64,000 nucleotides of DNA from Gammaproteobacteria bacterium (GCA_021773355.1 JAJFKE010000047.1:124001-188000); one strand, 5' to 3'; positions 1 to 10,636 are shown, counted from the first letter of the stretch. Made by a program: numbers and translations. The notes: a model not told the origin generated them from the letters alone.

Positions 1-2474
1 AGGCTATTGTTTTCAGCCAGAATACTCTGCAAATCTATTACGAGACGACCAACTGGTTCTAGCGACTGAATCCGATTCAATAGTTGAATAGCTTCCGAGT
101 CCCCCTCCCCTGTAACCCTATCTGAATTTTGACCCACAACCGACTGCTGCAGCCGCAGCGTGATAATATCGCTTTCCAATTGGTTTCTGTATTCAGCTAT
201 TAAGCGTGCCTCTGTCTCTCGCAAACTTTCCCGCAAAAATATTGCTGCATCAGGGTCTGCGTATCTAGTAAATCCCCCCGCTCGTTCTATCAGGCTAGTA
301 ATAGGTTCATCCTGCCTAATGACGTAAGTTCCTGGTGAATTCACTTCTCCTTGTATAGTTACTGTTTCGACTTCGGTCCAATTCGGCATTTGTCGAATAG
401 TCAATTGGTCAAATGGTTGAAGTTTTAGGCTTCGTTCGCCATTACGCTGATTCTGTAAATCTATGGCCACATGATCTATTACTCTTCCTATAGTTGGTTC
501 CGCATCATACCTTGTAATTTCTGCATACTTGGTTTCTGCGCTTTCAGTCATGCCACCCGCGATATCGATGAAATCCTGAACAGTCAAATCTCTTTGCAGG
601 GGGTATAACCCCGGGAATCGGACGCTCCCGATAATGGAGACTATCTGCGTAGGGTTGCTCGTGTCCGCTTGCGCTCGCAATCGATCTAGTGAATCTTGTA
701 AGAAACTTTCTCTCCCAAGGTTAGCGTTAAATACAATAACTTTATCATTTGCTTGAAGCTCGAACGGGGAAACCGTTTGCAAGGTGTCGGGATTCAATCT
801 ATTAGCTATCATTTCGATCTTCCCCTCGAGATCGATCTGGCGCTCGACCAGTACGTAGTCTATTTCGGTGTTGAACCCCAGACCACCCGAAAAGCGAACC
901 AAATCATCGAGAGTCATTCCCTCGAGCAGCGGATAGTCGCCTGGAAAAAGTACATTACCCTGGATATTAACAACAAGGGGAAGCCGATCAAAAGTTGCCT
1001 GGCTGCGAAGGGTTTGAACTAGCTGTTGTACCTGTTGTTGGCGACTAGCTCTTGCGCCAAAAACTAAAAGCCGATCTCTGGATTGCAGTTCAACATCGGC
1101 ATCTGATCCGGGACTAGTGAAAGCAGCAGCCAGATTTACATTCAAAATTTGCAAATTCCTTTCTGGCTGAACTTCCCGAGCAATCAGGGCGTATTCAAGA
1201 TCTGGATTTGGGAGCATTGCACTGACGTTTGGCAGTATGTCATTAATCCGTATTCCATCGCGCCATTCAAATCCTCCGGGTCTATTTACGTGTCCTTCGA
1301 GCATGACAACACCTTCAACCTGATCGAGGATCGAATAGATTTGAATAACGTCACCGTCTCGCACTTCAAAGGCAAGATCGTCATCCCCAGTGAGATCCAC
1401 ATCAACTAATGTTCGCTCGCCTAGTTCATTAATGCGCTCTATACGAGAGATGCGCGGATAGGCTGTGGAAAGAAAGCCACCACCCAAAGGCAGCACATCC
1501 GCGACAGTTTCCTCCTCTCTCAACTCAAAAATTGCTGGACGTAGAATTTCTCCGGCGATCCCTACGGTGGTTCCTATCGGTGGGATAAAGATAACATCGT
1601 TAGGTTGCAGCCGGACATCACTGCTGGTGTCACCGCGCAGCAAAAGATCATAGAGATCTAACGAGGTAATCTGCTCGCCCTGGCGCATCAGGCGTATGTC
1701 CCGCAATGAACCTACCCGCGTAACTCCACCGCTGGAGAACAGCGCATTGGTCATTGTTGAAAGCGAGCTGACTACATAGGACCCAGGACGAAAGGCTTCT
1801 CCCAATACAAATATCTGGATTGAGCGCAGAGCACCCATCGTCACGTTGACTTGCTGGCCTATCAGGCTACTTGCTACAGTAGTATCGATGAGTTCCCGCA
1901 TATCCTCGAAAGTCAAGCCGGCTACATTTAGTGGACCCACAGCAGGAAATTGCAGAACGCCTTCGCGGGTGACTACGATTTCGTACCGTGCGTTTTGCTG
2001 ACCGTAGAGCTGGATAATGACAGTGTCGTTAGGACCAACGACATAGTTCAAGGGCACCGGAATATTGGTTGCTGGAGCGAAGGTTGTAGGAGTCCCTGCG
2101 AATAATTCATAGCCAAACTGTTGTAAAGGTTCCGAAGTGACCTGTAACTCAACCTCCTCGTCTAACTGACCTATCCCCTGAGCTTGCTGTGCATTCTGCT
2201 GTATAGAATCCTGATCATCCGTCGCACTGACTTCTCTTGGAATTACGGTTACTGCATCTGCTTCTATTTGGCTTTGGTTTTGTATTTGGGCGTTATCGGT
2301 GGCGCCCAGTAGAGCCTCTCTTTGTGAAGGCGTAAGCGCCCTTAAACGTTCTAATTGTTCAGGGGTAATATTAGGTAATTGCGCATGGAGCATTGAAGGA
2401 GTTGCTATGCAGACTAAGAATAGTCCGGCAATTATTTTGCGGATAATAGAAATTCGTAGTTGCTGCGTTTTCAT
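1..2474 (-). CDS. Polysaccharide export outer-membrane protein with multiple SLBB domains (Wza/Wzx-export type), partial, C-terminus beyond left edge
   Basis: Manual minus-strand translation from ATG at 2474 (MKTQQLRISIIRKIIAGLFLVCIATPSMLHAQ..., signal peptide) stays open to position 1; contains NYVVGPNDTVIIQLYGQ and repeated SLBB-like units (VNVTMGALRSIQIFVLGEAFRPGSYVVSSLST; GEILRPAIFELREEETVADVLPLGGGF; GHVNRPGGFEWRDGIRINDILP; GSVRFPGLYPLQRDLTVQDFIDIAGG). Absent from the supplied ORF track because it has no stop in the window. Confidence 0.93.
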   Translation of the reverse strand, partial: MKTQQLRISIIRKIIAGLFLVCIATPSMLHAQLPNITPEQLERLRALTPSQREALLGATDNAQIQNQSQIEADAVTVIPREVSATDDQDSIQQNAQQAQGIGQLDEEVELQVTSEPLQQFGYELFAGTPTTFAPATNIPVPLNYVVGPNDTVIIQLYGQQNARYEIVVTREGVLQFPAVGPLNVAGLTFEDMRELIDTTVASSLIGQQVNVTMGALRSIQIFVLGEAFRPGSYVVSSLSTMTNALFSSGGVTRVGSLRDIRLMRQGEQITSLDLYDLLLRGDTSSDVRLQPNDVIFIPPIGTTVGIAGEILRPAIFELREEETVADVLPLGGGFLSTAYPRISRIERINELGERTLVDVDLTGDDDLAFEVRDGDVIQIYSILDQVEGVVMLEGHVNRPGGFEWRDGIRINDILPNVSAMLPNPDLEYALIAREVQPERNLQILNVNLAAAFTSPGSDADVELQSRDRLLVFGARASRQQQVQQLVQTLRSQATFDRLPLVVNIQGNVLFPGDYPLLEGMTLDDLVRFSGGLGFNTEIDYVLVERQIDLEGKIEMIANRLNPDTLQTVSPFELQANDKVIVFNANLGRESFLQDSLDRLRAQADTSNPTQIVSIIGSVRFPGLYPLQRDLTVQDFIDIAGGMTESAETKYAEITRYDAEPTIGRVIDHVAIDLQNQRNGERSLKLQPFDQLTIRQMPNWTEVETVTIQGEVNSPGTYVIRQDEPITSLIERAGGFTRYADPDAAIFLRESLRETEARLIAEYRNQLESDIITLRLQQSVVGQNSDRVTGEGDSEAIQLLNRIQSLEPVGRLVIDLQSILAENNS

Positions 2475-2680
2475 TGGTTACTTCTGGATTTTTATTTCAA
2501 TAATCTTTTTTACGTTCACAATGACTGTGTTCTCGATTTATTTCTCATCAGTCGTCTTGTCTTTGTTGTTGCCATGGTTAATGAGTGAACGCCAGTAGCT
2601 AATGGGCTGCAAATATTACCGCCTTTAACCGCTTAATTCTACGTACATTTTTTGATATTTCTGCGGCAAAATATCACCTA

Positions 2681-2995
2681 TTACTCAGCTTCACGTTGCA
2701 GAACTCTAATCTGCTGTTTGATTTCCTCATATTCCTGCATTTTCCGTTTCAGGAATCTGACGGTAACCCTCGCCTTCTCTTCGGCTCCTGAAGGCGTCAA
2801 CAAATAAAAGTAGCCGACTTTGTTCGGGTTCTGACTAAAATTCTTCGCCTTCACCCAGCCCTTGTCTTTTAAGGCTTTCAGGCAATAGTTGATCTTACCC
2901 AAACTTATCCCCATCTGACGCGACAGCTCACGCTGCGATTGCGCGGGGTTTTCGTCTATCGATTTTAGTAATTTATAAGTGATTTCGTCTTGCAT
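2681..2995 (-). CDS. MarR/winged-helix EPS-associated transcriptional regulator
   Basis: [53 protein letters not shown]...; supplied ORF starts upstream at 3145 but the conserved family start is the internal Met at 2995, clear of the rfaH-like gene. Confidence 0.85.
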   Translation of the reverse strand: MQDEITYKLLKSIDENPAQSQRELSRQMGISLGKINYCLKALKDKGWVKAKNFSQNPNKVGYFYLLTPSGAEEKARVTVRFLKRKMQEYEEIKQQIRVLQREAE

Positions 2996-3080
2996 AGCTG
3001 GAAACTCCCGGCGTTCTTGGCGGGTCCGATTATCGAGATTGTAAAAGTGATGATTTCTTAAAGAATAGTACGGGTGTGCT

Positions 3081-3614
3081 TTACGCGAACTGCGGAACTT
3101 GCAAATCTTGCTTCGAAAGCGTGGTTTGAGTCTGTTTCCCAACAATGTTTAGTAGCACCGCAACGCGATCAGCGCTTTTCGAAGCCTGAAAAATACAACG
3201 ATATCCAGCAAACGGCCCTTGCTCAATCTCAACAATATCTCCCGACTTCCACGTTTTCTGAGTAACTTCCTGTAAATGCTCAGAATTTTCATTCTCCTTT
3301 AGCGCGGCAATCAGTCTGGGTGGCACCTCCTTGGGCACGCCGCCAAACCTAACCAATGCCGAGACACCTCGGGTAGAGCGCAATGGTGCCCAATTATCAG
3401 ACTCCAGGTTGAATTTAAGGAAAATATAGCGAGGGAAAAAAGGCTCAATAAGCAATACCAATTTGCCATTGCGACGCTTCGTTACCGCTATAGTAGGGCA
3501 GTAAGCTTCAAAATTCTGACGTGCCAGATTTTCTACAGCGATACCCTCTTGCCGAGGTTTGGTATAGAGAACAAACCAGGCGCAATTGTTGTTTTGAGAA
3601 AAAATTTCTTTCAT
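3081..3614 (-). CDS. rfaH: RfaH-like specialised NusG paralog (transcription antitermination protein)
   Basis: [30 protein letters not shown]...[11 protein letters not shown]...[22 protein letters not shown] domain plus C-terminal KOW-like region ([21 protein letters not shown]). Confidence 0.9.
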   Translation of the reverse strand: MKEIFSQNNNCAWFVLYTKPRQEGIAVENLARQNFEAYCPTIAVTKRRNGKLVLLIEPFFPRYIFLKFNLESDNWAPLRSTRGVSALVRFGGVPKEVPPRLIAALKENENSEHLQEVTQKTWKSGDIVEIEQGPFAGYRCIFQASKSADRVAVLLNIVGKQTQTTLSKQDLQVPQFA

Positions 3615-3718
3615 ATTCTTATAAATATCAATTAGATATTGAACTTTTTTCTTGCTGCTTATAAAAGGTTTAAGTTAATTCTAACAATAGACACTCAGAT
3701 AGATTTCTTGCTTTTAGA

Positions 3719-3730
3719 CACGCTACCGCC
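3719..3730 (-). promoter_or_regulatory. ops / JUMPStart core element
   Basis: Minus strand reads GGCGGTAGCGTG (plus strand CACGCTACCGCC), the known RfaH-recruiting core, about 105 nt upstream of the rfaH-like ATG. Confidence 0.8.
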
Positions 3731-3968
3731 AATAAAGCCCACGTTAGAGTGCGCCTTTCTCTTCAGCTTTCCTTATAAACAGACTTGGGAAAACGGGAGT
3801 TTGAGTGTACCCTTCTGAGTCATTTGTTCAAGACTTGAACGCAGTTTTTGTTCAATTACTGAACGACAGCTCTAATCATGACTCGGCAAGCCCATGATTT
3901 GTTATGGTCTATCTTTATAATGCCCGCTCAAAGCTTATTACAAATTCTCAGAAATTGGACTTAACTGC

Positions 3969-5306
3969 ATGAAAATAACTATCTTTGGATCAGGCTATGT
4001 AGGCTTGGTGACCGGAGCGTGCTTATCAGAATCGGGACACCAGGTTCTTTGCATGGACGTGGACAAGGCTAAAATCGAAGGTCTCAACCGTGGCGATATA
4101 CCAATCTACGAGCCTGGTTTGAAAGAGTTAGTTATATCCAATAGCAAATCAGGAGATTTATTATTTTCAAGCGATACTGAAAAAGCTATAAAATTTAGTC
4201 AGTTACAAGTAATAGCTGTAGGAACACCAGCAGATGAAGATGGATCAGCAGACTTAAGTCATGTACTTAATGTAGCCGCTAACATAGGCAAATACATGGA
4301 CGAGCCTAAAACGGTGGTGACTAAGTCGACGGTTCCTGTTGGTACCTCGGATAAGGTAAGAAGGTCCATTCAGATAGAATTAGAGAAACGTGGCCTGTGC
4401 CTGGACGTGGCAGTTGCCTCTAATCCAGAATTTCTGAAGGAAGGAGCCGCAATAGCTGATTTTATGAAGCCGGATCGCATTATCGTTGGCAGTGATTCGA
4501 GTAGAGTCAGAAAAGTGCTAAGGGAGCTGTATGCCCCCTTTAATCGCAACTCTGATCGCATGATCTACATGGACATTCGTTCTGCGGAGCTGACAAAGTA
4601 CGCGGCCAATGCCATGCTCGCCACGAAGATCAGCTTTATTAATGAAATTGCCAACTTAGCTGAAACCCTTGGTGCCGATATAGAGCAAGTTCGTCTCGGG
4701 ATTGGCTCTGATCCTCGCATTGGCTACCAATTCATCTACCCAGGCTGCGGTTATGGTGGATCCTGCTTTCCTAAAGATGTACGGGCGCTTGCTAAAACAG
4801 CGGATGACAATGGCTACAGCATGGCCTTATTAGATGCAGTGGAAAAAACTAACAACCGTCAAAAAACACGACTATTTTCCATGGTTAATCAACACTTTAA
4901 AGATGATGTCAAAGGCAAGACCTTCGCTATATGGGGCCTGTCATTCAAGCCTAAGACTGACGATATGCGGGAAGCGCCCAGCCGTGTATTAATGCAAGCG
5001 CTATGGGACTCTGGAGCCAGTGTCAAAGCCCACGATCCGGAGGCTATGGGCGAAACCGCGCGCATCTACCCTGATCAGAACTTGCTAGAACTGGTGAGTT
5101 CCCGAGATGAGGCATTGCTGGACGCTGACGCCCTAATCATCTGCACCGAATGGCAACACTTCCGCGCACCGGATTTCGAACACATCAAGACAACTCTTAA
5201 AAATCCAGTCATCTTCGACGGTCGAAACCTCTACGATCCTGAGCAAATGGCGCAAATCGGTATCACTTACTATGCTATAGGGAGAGGAGCCTCTGTTAAT
5301 AGATAA
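3969..5306 (+). CDS. ugd: UDP-glucose 6-dehydrogenase
   Basis: N-term [32 protein letters not shown]; active-site motif [27 protein letters not shown]. Confidence 0.95.
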   Translation: MKITIFGSGYVGLVTGACLSESGHQVLCMDVDKAKIEGLNRGDIPIYEPGLKELVISNSKSGDLLFSSDTEKAIKFSQLQVIAVGTPADEDGSADLSHVLNVAANIGKYMDEPKTVVTKSTVPVGTSDKVRRSIQIELEKRGLCLDVAVASNPEFLKEGAAIADFMKPDRIIVGSDSSRVRKVLRELYAPFNRNSDRMIYMDIRSAELTKYAANAMLATKISFINEIANLAETLGADIEQVRLGIGSDPRIGYQFIYPGCGYGGSCFPKDVRALAKTADDNGYSMALLDAVEKTNNRQKTRLFSMVNQHFKDDVKGKTFAIWGLSFKPKTDDMREAPSRVLMQALWDSGASVKAHDPEAMGETARIYPDQNLLELVSSRDEALLDADALIICTEWQHFRAPDFEHIKTTLKNPVIFDGRNLYDPEQMAQIGITYYAIGRGASVNR

Positions 5307-5318
5307 GGCGAATAATTC

Positions 5319-5582
5319 ATGGGCAGGCGCGGAGAACATGGAAAACTTGCTCTCAAAATACTTACAGGGAATGCAGATAGAAACATTCCATTCAACGACT
5401 TGTGCAATTTATTAAAACAGCAAGGGTTCTCGGAATCTATCAGGGGGAGTCATCATATTTTTCGAAAAAAAGGCATAGCCGAGAAGATTAATTTGCAGCG
5501 CGACGGGCATCAGGCTAAGCCTTATCAAGTAAGACAAATTCGTTTTTTGCTTGTAAAATATGGCACCTCAGGAGCCTTCTAA
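5319..5582 (+). CDS. hicA: HicA family toxin
   Basis: IPFNDLCNLLKQQGFSESIRGSHHIFRKKG...INLQRDGHQAKPYQVRQIR: HicA GSHH motif; overlaps the HicB start. Confidence 0.88.
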   Translation: MGRRGEHGKLALKILTGNADRNIPFNDLCNLLKQQGFSESIRGSHHIFRKKGIAEKINLQRDGHQAKPYQVRQIRFLLVKYGTSGAF

Positions 5583-5794
5583 TGCTTAAGTACGAAACCA
5601 CTATCTATTGGAGCCAAGAGGACAACTGCTATGTCGCCAAGGCTAATGAGCTTCCTGGATGCATGGCTCACGGCAATTCTTATGAATCAGCGCTACAGAA
5701 CGTGAAAGACGCTATCCAGCTATGGATCGATACTGCAAATGAATGTGGTGATCCAATTCCCGAACCCAAAATTCACGGCCTGCCCCACTCCTAA
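5582..5794 (+). CDS. hicB: HicB family antitoxin (short form)
   Basis: YETTIYWSQEDNCYVAKANELPGCMAHGNSYESALQNVKDAIQLWIDTANECGDPIPEP. Confidence 0.88.
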   Translation: MLKYETTIYWSQEDNCYVAKANELPGCMAHGNSYESALQNVKDAIQLWIDTANECGDPIPEPKIHGLPHS

Positions 5795-5837
5795 AATCGG
5801 TAGAACGTCGACTCGCTTCCTCCGCACACGCTTATAT

Positions 5838-5907
5838 TGTCAACAATTAAATTGATTACCGTAGATATATACCGCATAATCGCTTCTTTCATTGAACATT
5901 GTTGACA
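5838..5907. promoter_or_regulatory. Candidate GntR operator pair (TGTCAACAAT ... ATTGTTGACA)
   Basis: Perfect 10-bp inverted repeat: 5838-5847 TGTCAACAAT and 5898-5907 ATTGTTGACA; first copy lies in a palindrome ATTGT-CA-ACAAT. Confidence 0.5.
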
Positions 5908-5916
5908 TATTTACTC

Positions 5917-6585
5917 ATGGAAGCCGAAGTACTCTCAAAGCCCTCTACTTTAGCCGATACGGTCTTCGACCAAATCCGCACAGCTATCGTCAAAGGCGAG
6001 CTCGCTCCTGGCTCGAAAGTCAACGAACCCCAACTCAGCAGACAATACGGCATTAGCCGTGGTCCGTTGCGCGAAGCTATACGGCGGCTTGAGGGCTGCA
6101 AATTAGTGGAGATCACGCCCAATGTCGGTGCTAAGGTTGTCTCTCTAAATATTGAGCAAGCCATTGAAATATATGAAATTAGAGAGTCTCTCGAGGGACT
6201 GGCCTGTCGCCTGGCCGCGAGCCGCGCTACTGCGGAGGATTGCCTGAAACTGCGCCAATTGCTGGCGAATCATGAGAAGCAGATAGAGTCGGAGAATGGT
6301 CGCCTGTACTACCAGAAGGAAGGCGATCTGGATTTTCATTACCTGATTGTGCAACTCAGCGGAAACACACGTCTTTTCAACTTCTTATGTGGTGAGCTAT
6401 ACCATCTACTGCGCCTGTATCGTGTGCAGACCAGCAGCGGCCCTTCGCGGCCGGAACAGGCTTTTAAAGAACACCACCAGATTGTTGACGCGCTGGAGAA
6501 TCGAGACGAAGAACTCGCCGAGATGTTGATGAAGAGACATATTGCAGGCGCCAGAAAGACACTAATAAATCAATTAAATCAGTAA
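5917..6585 (+). CDS. GntR/FadR-family transcriptional regulator of the prp cluster
   Basis: TLADTVFDQIRTAIVKGELAPGSKVNEPQLSRQYGISRGPLREAIRRLEG: wHTH plus FCD domain; directly upstream of prpB. ATG at 5917 preferred over the TTG at 5899. Confidence 0.9.
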   Translation: MEAEVLSKPSTLADTVFDQIRTAIVKGELAPGSKVNEPQLSRQYGISRGPLREAIRRLEGCKLVEITPNVGAKVVSLNIEQAIEIYEIRESLEGLACRLAASRATAEDCLKLRQLLANHEKQIESENGRLYYQKEGDLDFHYLIVQLSGNTRLFNFLCGELYHLLRLYRVQTSSGPSRPEQAFKEHHQIVDALENRDEELAEMLMKRHIAGARKTLINQLNQ

Positions 6586-6623
6586 ATTAGAAGTCCAAGC
6601 ACACTTAGTTTAAGGAGTACGTT

Positions 6624-7508
6624 ATGAGCTCACTTACTGCCGGCGCAAGGTTTCGTAAGGCGCTTGAAGAGAACCATCCCTTGCAAGTTGTCGGCACGAT
6701 CAACGCCTATTGCGCGATGTTGGCCGAAGATTCCGGACATAAGGCCATCTACCTTTCCGGGGGCGGCGTCGCAAATGCATCCTATGGTCTGCCGGATCTG
6801 GGTATTACCAGCCTGAATGACGTTATTCTGGATGTTGAGCGCATCAGCAATGCCACTGAAATTCCCCTGTTGGTGGATATAGATACCGGCTGGGGGGGCG
6901 CATTCAATATCGCCCGTACTATCAAGGCCATGGAGCGTGCGGGCGCCGCCGCTGTGCATATAGAGGACCAAGTCTCGCAGAAGCGTTGCGGGCATAGGCC
7001 GAATAAGGCCATCGTGAGCCAGCAAGAGATGGTTGATCGGGTAAGGGCCGCCGTTGATGCGAAGACTGACGCCGATTTCGTGGTTATGGCCAGAACTGAC
7101 GCCCTCGCTGTTGAGGGCATGGATGCCGCTATCGAACGCGCCGTTGCCTGTGTGGAAGCCGGTGCTGACGCTATCTTCCCGGAGGCTATACTGGAATTGG
7201 ATCAATATCGTCAATTCGTGGAAGCGGTGAAAGTACCGGTGCTGGCGAATATTACGGAATTTGGGGCAACTCCCCTTTTTAACTGTAAGGAATTGGCCAA
7301 ATCTGGCGTAGCCATGGTGCTGTATCCCTTAAGTGCATTCCGGGCTATGAGCAAGGCCGCCCTGGATGTGTATCAAACCATTGCTATCAATGGGGATCAG
7401 ACTGCCTGTCTGGACAAGATGCAGCCCAGAATGGAGCTGTACGAGGTACTCGGCTACCATGCCTATGAGCAGAAGTTAGATGCCTTGTTTCAGAGTGAAA
7501 AAGAATAG
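6624..7508 (+). CDS. prpB: Methylisocitrate lyase
   Basis: [54 protein letters not shown]...[16 protein letters not shown] signature. Confidence 0.95.
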   Translation: MSSLTAGARFRKALEENHPLQVVGTINAYCAMLAEDSGHKAIYLSGGGVANASYGLPDLGITSLNDVILDVERISNATEIPLLVDIDTGWGGAFNIARTIKAMERAGAAAVHIEDQVSQKRCGHRPNKAIVSQQEMVDRVRAAVDAKTDADFVVMARTDALAVEGMDAAIERAVACVEAGADAIFPEAILELDQYRQFVEAVKVPVLANITEFGATPLFNCKELAKSGVAMVLYPLSAFRAMSKAALDVYQTIAINGDQTACLDKMQPRMELYEVLGYHAYEQKLDALFQSEKE

Positions 7509-7745
7509 ATTAATGTATTAGTTTCAATAAGTAATACCACTTAATTAACTTTATACATCGCAATTGCTTGTCGCTGCAGATAACAGGCGAAAGGAGCTGC
7601 TCAGAGCACTAATCAAAGATTGATAGTGAGACTAACAAGCCCCTGGGGGACAATTGATTAACTAATCATGCAATAACACTGACCGAAGATCTTCTTAATC
7701 GGCATTAAACAAGAACATAGAATTTACCTGGAATGGAGAACAAAC

Positions 7746-8870
7746 ATGGCGGAGAAAAAATTAGGCGGCGCAGGATTACGCGGGCAGGTAGCCGGTGAAA
7801 CAGCGCTTTGCACCGTGGGCAAGACCGGTACCGGCCTCACCTACCGCGGCTACGATATTAGCGTGTTGGCGGAGAAGGCTAAATTTGAGGAAGTGGCCTA
7901 TTTGCTGCTAAAAGGACAGCTACCAACTCAAGCTGAGCTCAATAGCTATACTAATAAAATCAAAATATTAAGGGAGCTTCCTCAAGAACTAAAAGATGTT
8001 CTGGAGCGAATTCCCGCCAGCGCTCATCCCATGGATGTGATGCGCACGGGCTGCTCGATGCTGGGCAATCTGGAGATGGAAACTGACTTTTCACAGCAGG
8101 ACGCGGTGATCGACCGCCTGCTAGCCCTGTTCCCGTCCATTATTTGCTACTGGTACATGTTCTCCCATGAAGGCAAACGCATAGATACCGCTCTGGATGA
8201 TGACTCTATCGGGGCACATTTTCTGCATATGCTGGGCGGTGGGACGCCGAACGAGCTGTTCAGCCAGGTCATGAATGTCTCCCTCATCCTGTATGCCGAG
8301 CATGAGTTCAACGCCTCTACCTTCAGTGCCAGAGTCTGCGCCTCGACGCTCTCTGACATGCATTCCTGTATTACCGGCGCCATAGGCACCCTGCGCGGCC
8401 CGCTGCATGGAGGCGCCAATGAAGCTGCCATGGATATGATCGAAAATTGGAGCAGCGCCGACGAGGCCGAGCGGGAAATCATGGCGATGTTAGAGCGCAA
8501 GGACAAAATCATGGGTTTTGGCCACGCCATTTACAGCGAATCCGATCCACGTAACACCATTATTAAGCAATGGGCGGAGAAACTGGCTGAATACACTGGC
8601 GATACAGTGCTCTATCCAGTTTCAGTACGCTGCGAGGAGGTTATGTGGCGTGAGAAGAAGCTGTTTTGTAACGCCGATTTCTTTCATGCCTCGGCTTATC
8701 ACTTCATGGGCATTCCAACCAAGCTGTTTACCCCAATCTTCGTGATGTCCAGACTCACTGGCTGGGCAGCTCATGTGAAGGAACAGCGGGCGAATAACCG
8801 CATAATCAGGCCTAGCGCGGATTACACCGGCCCCGAGACGGCCGAATGGGTGGACATCGCAGCACGCTAA
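7746..8870 (+). CDS. prpC: 2-methylcitrate synthase
   Basis: LCTVGKTGTGLTYRGYDISVLAEKAKFEEVAYLLLKG...RGPLHGGANEAAMDMI...GFGHAIYSESDPR. Confidence 0.95.
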   Translation: MAEKKLGGAGLRGQVAGETALCTVGKTGTGLTYRGYDISVLAEKAKFEEVAYLLLKGQLPTQAELNSYTNKIKILRELPQELKDVLERIPASAHPMDVMRTGCSMLGNLEMETDFSQQDAVIDRLLALFPSIICYWYMFSHEGKRIDTALDDDSIGAHFLHMLGGGTPNELFSQVMNVSLILYAEHEFNASTFSARVCASTLSDMHSCITGAIGTLRGPLHGGANEAAMDMIENWSSADEAEREIMAMLERKDKIMGFGHAIYSESDPRNTIIKQWAEKLAEYTGDTVLYPVSVRCEEVMWREKKLFCNADFFHASAYHFMGIPTKLFTPIFVMSRLTGWAAHVKEQRANNRIIRPSADYTGPETAEWVDIAAR

Positions 8871-9052
8871 GCAGGTTCGCCGTTTGCGAATAAAGCCTGA
8901 TGTAGCTGTCTAATTGCTCATAGCGACTGACTAACTGCAGAATCTCGGGAAACTGAGCACAGCTGCTTCTTATGATTGAGCTTGCTGACAAAGCAAGATG
9001 AACAGGCGTAAATGCCAGCCCAAAAAGAGAACAGCCTCACGAGCCAAGGTTA

Positions 9053-9115
9053 GGGCTGAGGGCTGAGGGCTGAGGGCTGAGGGCTGAGGGCTGAGGGCTG
9101 AGGGCTGAGGGCTGA
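9053..9115 (+). repeat. Tandem repeat, 9 exact copies of GGGCTGA
   Basis: Read directly: 63 bp of uninterrupted 7-bp period between prpC and prpD. Confidence 0.98.
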
Positions 9116-9187
9116 ACAGGCAATCGTAAACTATGTTGATTAACTTTAACTAAGCACTCTATCTTTTTATTTTATAAGGATTAAAAC

Positions 9188-10636
9188 GTGTCAAATAATG
9201 TAGAACTGAACAGCCGACCCGAGCCAGATCAGGTCTTGGTAGATATCGCGGACTATGTCTGCGACTACGAGATAAACTCCGAAGAAGCCTACGATACCGC
9301 GCGTAATTGCCTGATGGACACGCTTGGCTGTGGCCTGCTAGCCCTGCGCTTTCCCGAATGCACCAAGCTACTCGGTCCGTTGGTAGAAGGCACTGTGGTA
9401 CCCCATGGTGCCCGCGTACCCGGCACGCAATTTCGACTGGATCCGGTGAAGGCGGCCTGGGACATAGGCTGTATCGTACGTTGGCTAGACTATAACGATA
9501 CCTGGCTCGCCGCTGAGTGGGGCCACCCGTCAGATAACCTGGGCGCCATACTGGCAGTGGCGGACTTCCTGTCGCAACAGAATATCGCGGCTGGCAAGGC
9601 TCCCTTAACTATGCATGACGTATTAACCGCCATGATAAAAGCCCATGAGATTCAGGGTGTTATAGCACTTGAGAACAGTTTTAATCGGGTAGGTCTGTGC
9701 CATGTGCTGCTGGTGCGAGTGGCCTCTACCGCTGTTGCTACCAAGATGCTTGGTGGTAGTCGTGAGCAGATAATCGATGCCCTGTCCCAGGCCTGGCTTG
9801 ATGGCTCCAGCCTGCGCACCTACCGCCATTCGCCCAATGCGGGTCCGCGTAAATCCTGGGCGGCCGGCGATGCCACTTCCCGTGCGGTGCGGCTGGCCGA
9901 TTTCACCATGCGTGGAGAGATTGGCTATCCCAGTGTGCTAACCGCGCCAACCTGGGGCTTCTATGACGTTTCATTCAAGGGTAATTCTTTTAAATTTACC
10001 AGGGCTTACGAAAGCTATGTGATGGAAAATATCCTGTTCAAGATATCTTTCCCGGCGGAGTTTCATTCACAAACTGCCGCTGAAGCGGCGGTGCTGTTGC
10101 ATGAGCAGGTCAAAGACCGCCTGGACGATATCGAGAAGATTGTCATCCACACCCACGAGTCGGCGATCCGCATCATCAGCAAGAGCGGCCCATTAAATAA
10201 CCCAGCGGACCGTGACCACTGTTTGCAGTATATGACCGCGGTTCCCCTGGCCTTCGGTAATCTGGTGGCTGAACACTATGAAGACTCCTTCCACGAAGCC
10301 AATCCCATAATCGATCGGCTCAGGGAGAAAATGGAGATACATGAGAACCCCACCTACAGCAAGGAATATCTGGAGCCCGAGAAACGCTCTATTGCAAATG
10401 CCCTGCAGGTGTATTTTAAGGATGGCAACAGCACCAAGCAGGTGGAAATCAACTACCCTGTTGGCCATCGCCGCCGCCGCGAGGAAGGTATCCCGCTACT
10501 AGAGGACAAGTTCAAGGCGAATCTGGCGACCCGCTTTCCGGCCAAGCGCTGCGCCGAAATCTTTGCCCTGTGCAAGAATCAGAACAAGCTGGAACAGACT
10601 CCAGTGAATGAATTTATGGACTTACTGGTTATCTAG
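9188..10636 (+). CDS. prpD: 2-methylcitrate dehydratase
   Basis: [45 protein letters not shown]...; [30 protein letters not shown]; MmgE/PrpD family. Confidence 0.95.
   Translation: MSNNVELNSRPEPDQVLVDIADYVCDYEINSEEAYDTARNCLMDTLGCGLLALRFPECTKLLGPLVEGTVVPHGARVPGTQFRLDPVKAAWDIGCIVRWLDYNDTWLAAEWGHPSDNLGAILAVADFLSQQNIAAGKAPLTMHDVLTAMIKAHEIQGVIALENSFNRVGLCHVLLVRVASTAVATKMLGGSREQIIDALSQAWLDGSSLRTYRHSPNAGPRKSWAAGDATSRAVRLADFTMRGEIGYPSVLTAPTWGFYDVSFKGNSFKFTRAYESYVMENILFKISFPAEFHSQTAAEAAVLLHEQVKDRLDDIEKIVIHTHESAIRIISKSGPLNNPADRDHCLQYMTAVPLAFGNLVAEHYEDSFHEANPIIDRLREKMEIHENPTYSKEYLEPEKRSIANALQVYFKDGNSTKQVEINYPVGHRRRREEGIPLLEDKFKANLATRFPAKRCAEIFALCKNQNKLEQTPVNEFMDLLVI

Noticed and set aside
753-2598. 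Plus-strand ORFs 753-1022, 1149-1409, 1465-1653, 2299-2598
   Set aside because: Antisense to the continuous minus-strand SLBB reading frame; no recognisable families.
6630-8530. Minus-strand ORFs opposite prpB and prpC
   Set aside because: Antisense shadows of well-conserved metabolic enzymes.
9053-9115. GGGCTGA array considered as a CRISPR or integron-type repeat
   Set aside because: Pure 7-bp tandem period with no spacers; a microsatellite/VNTR-type repeat only.
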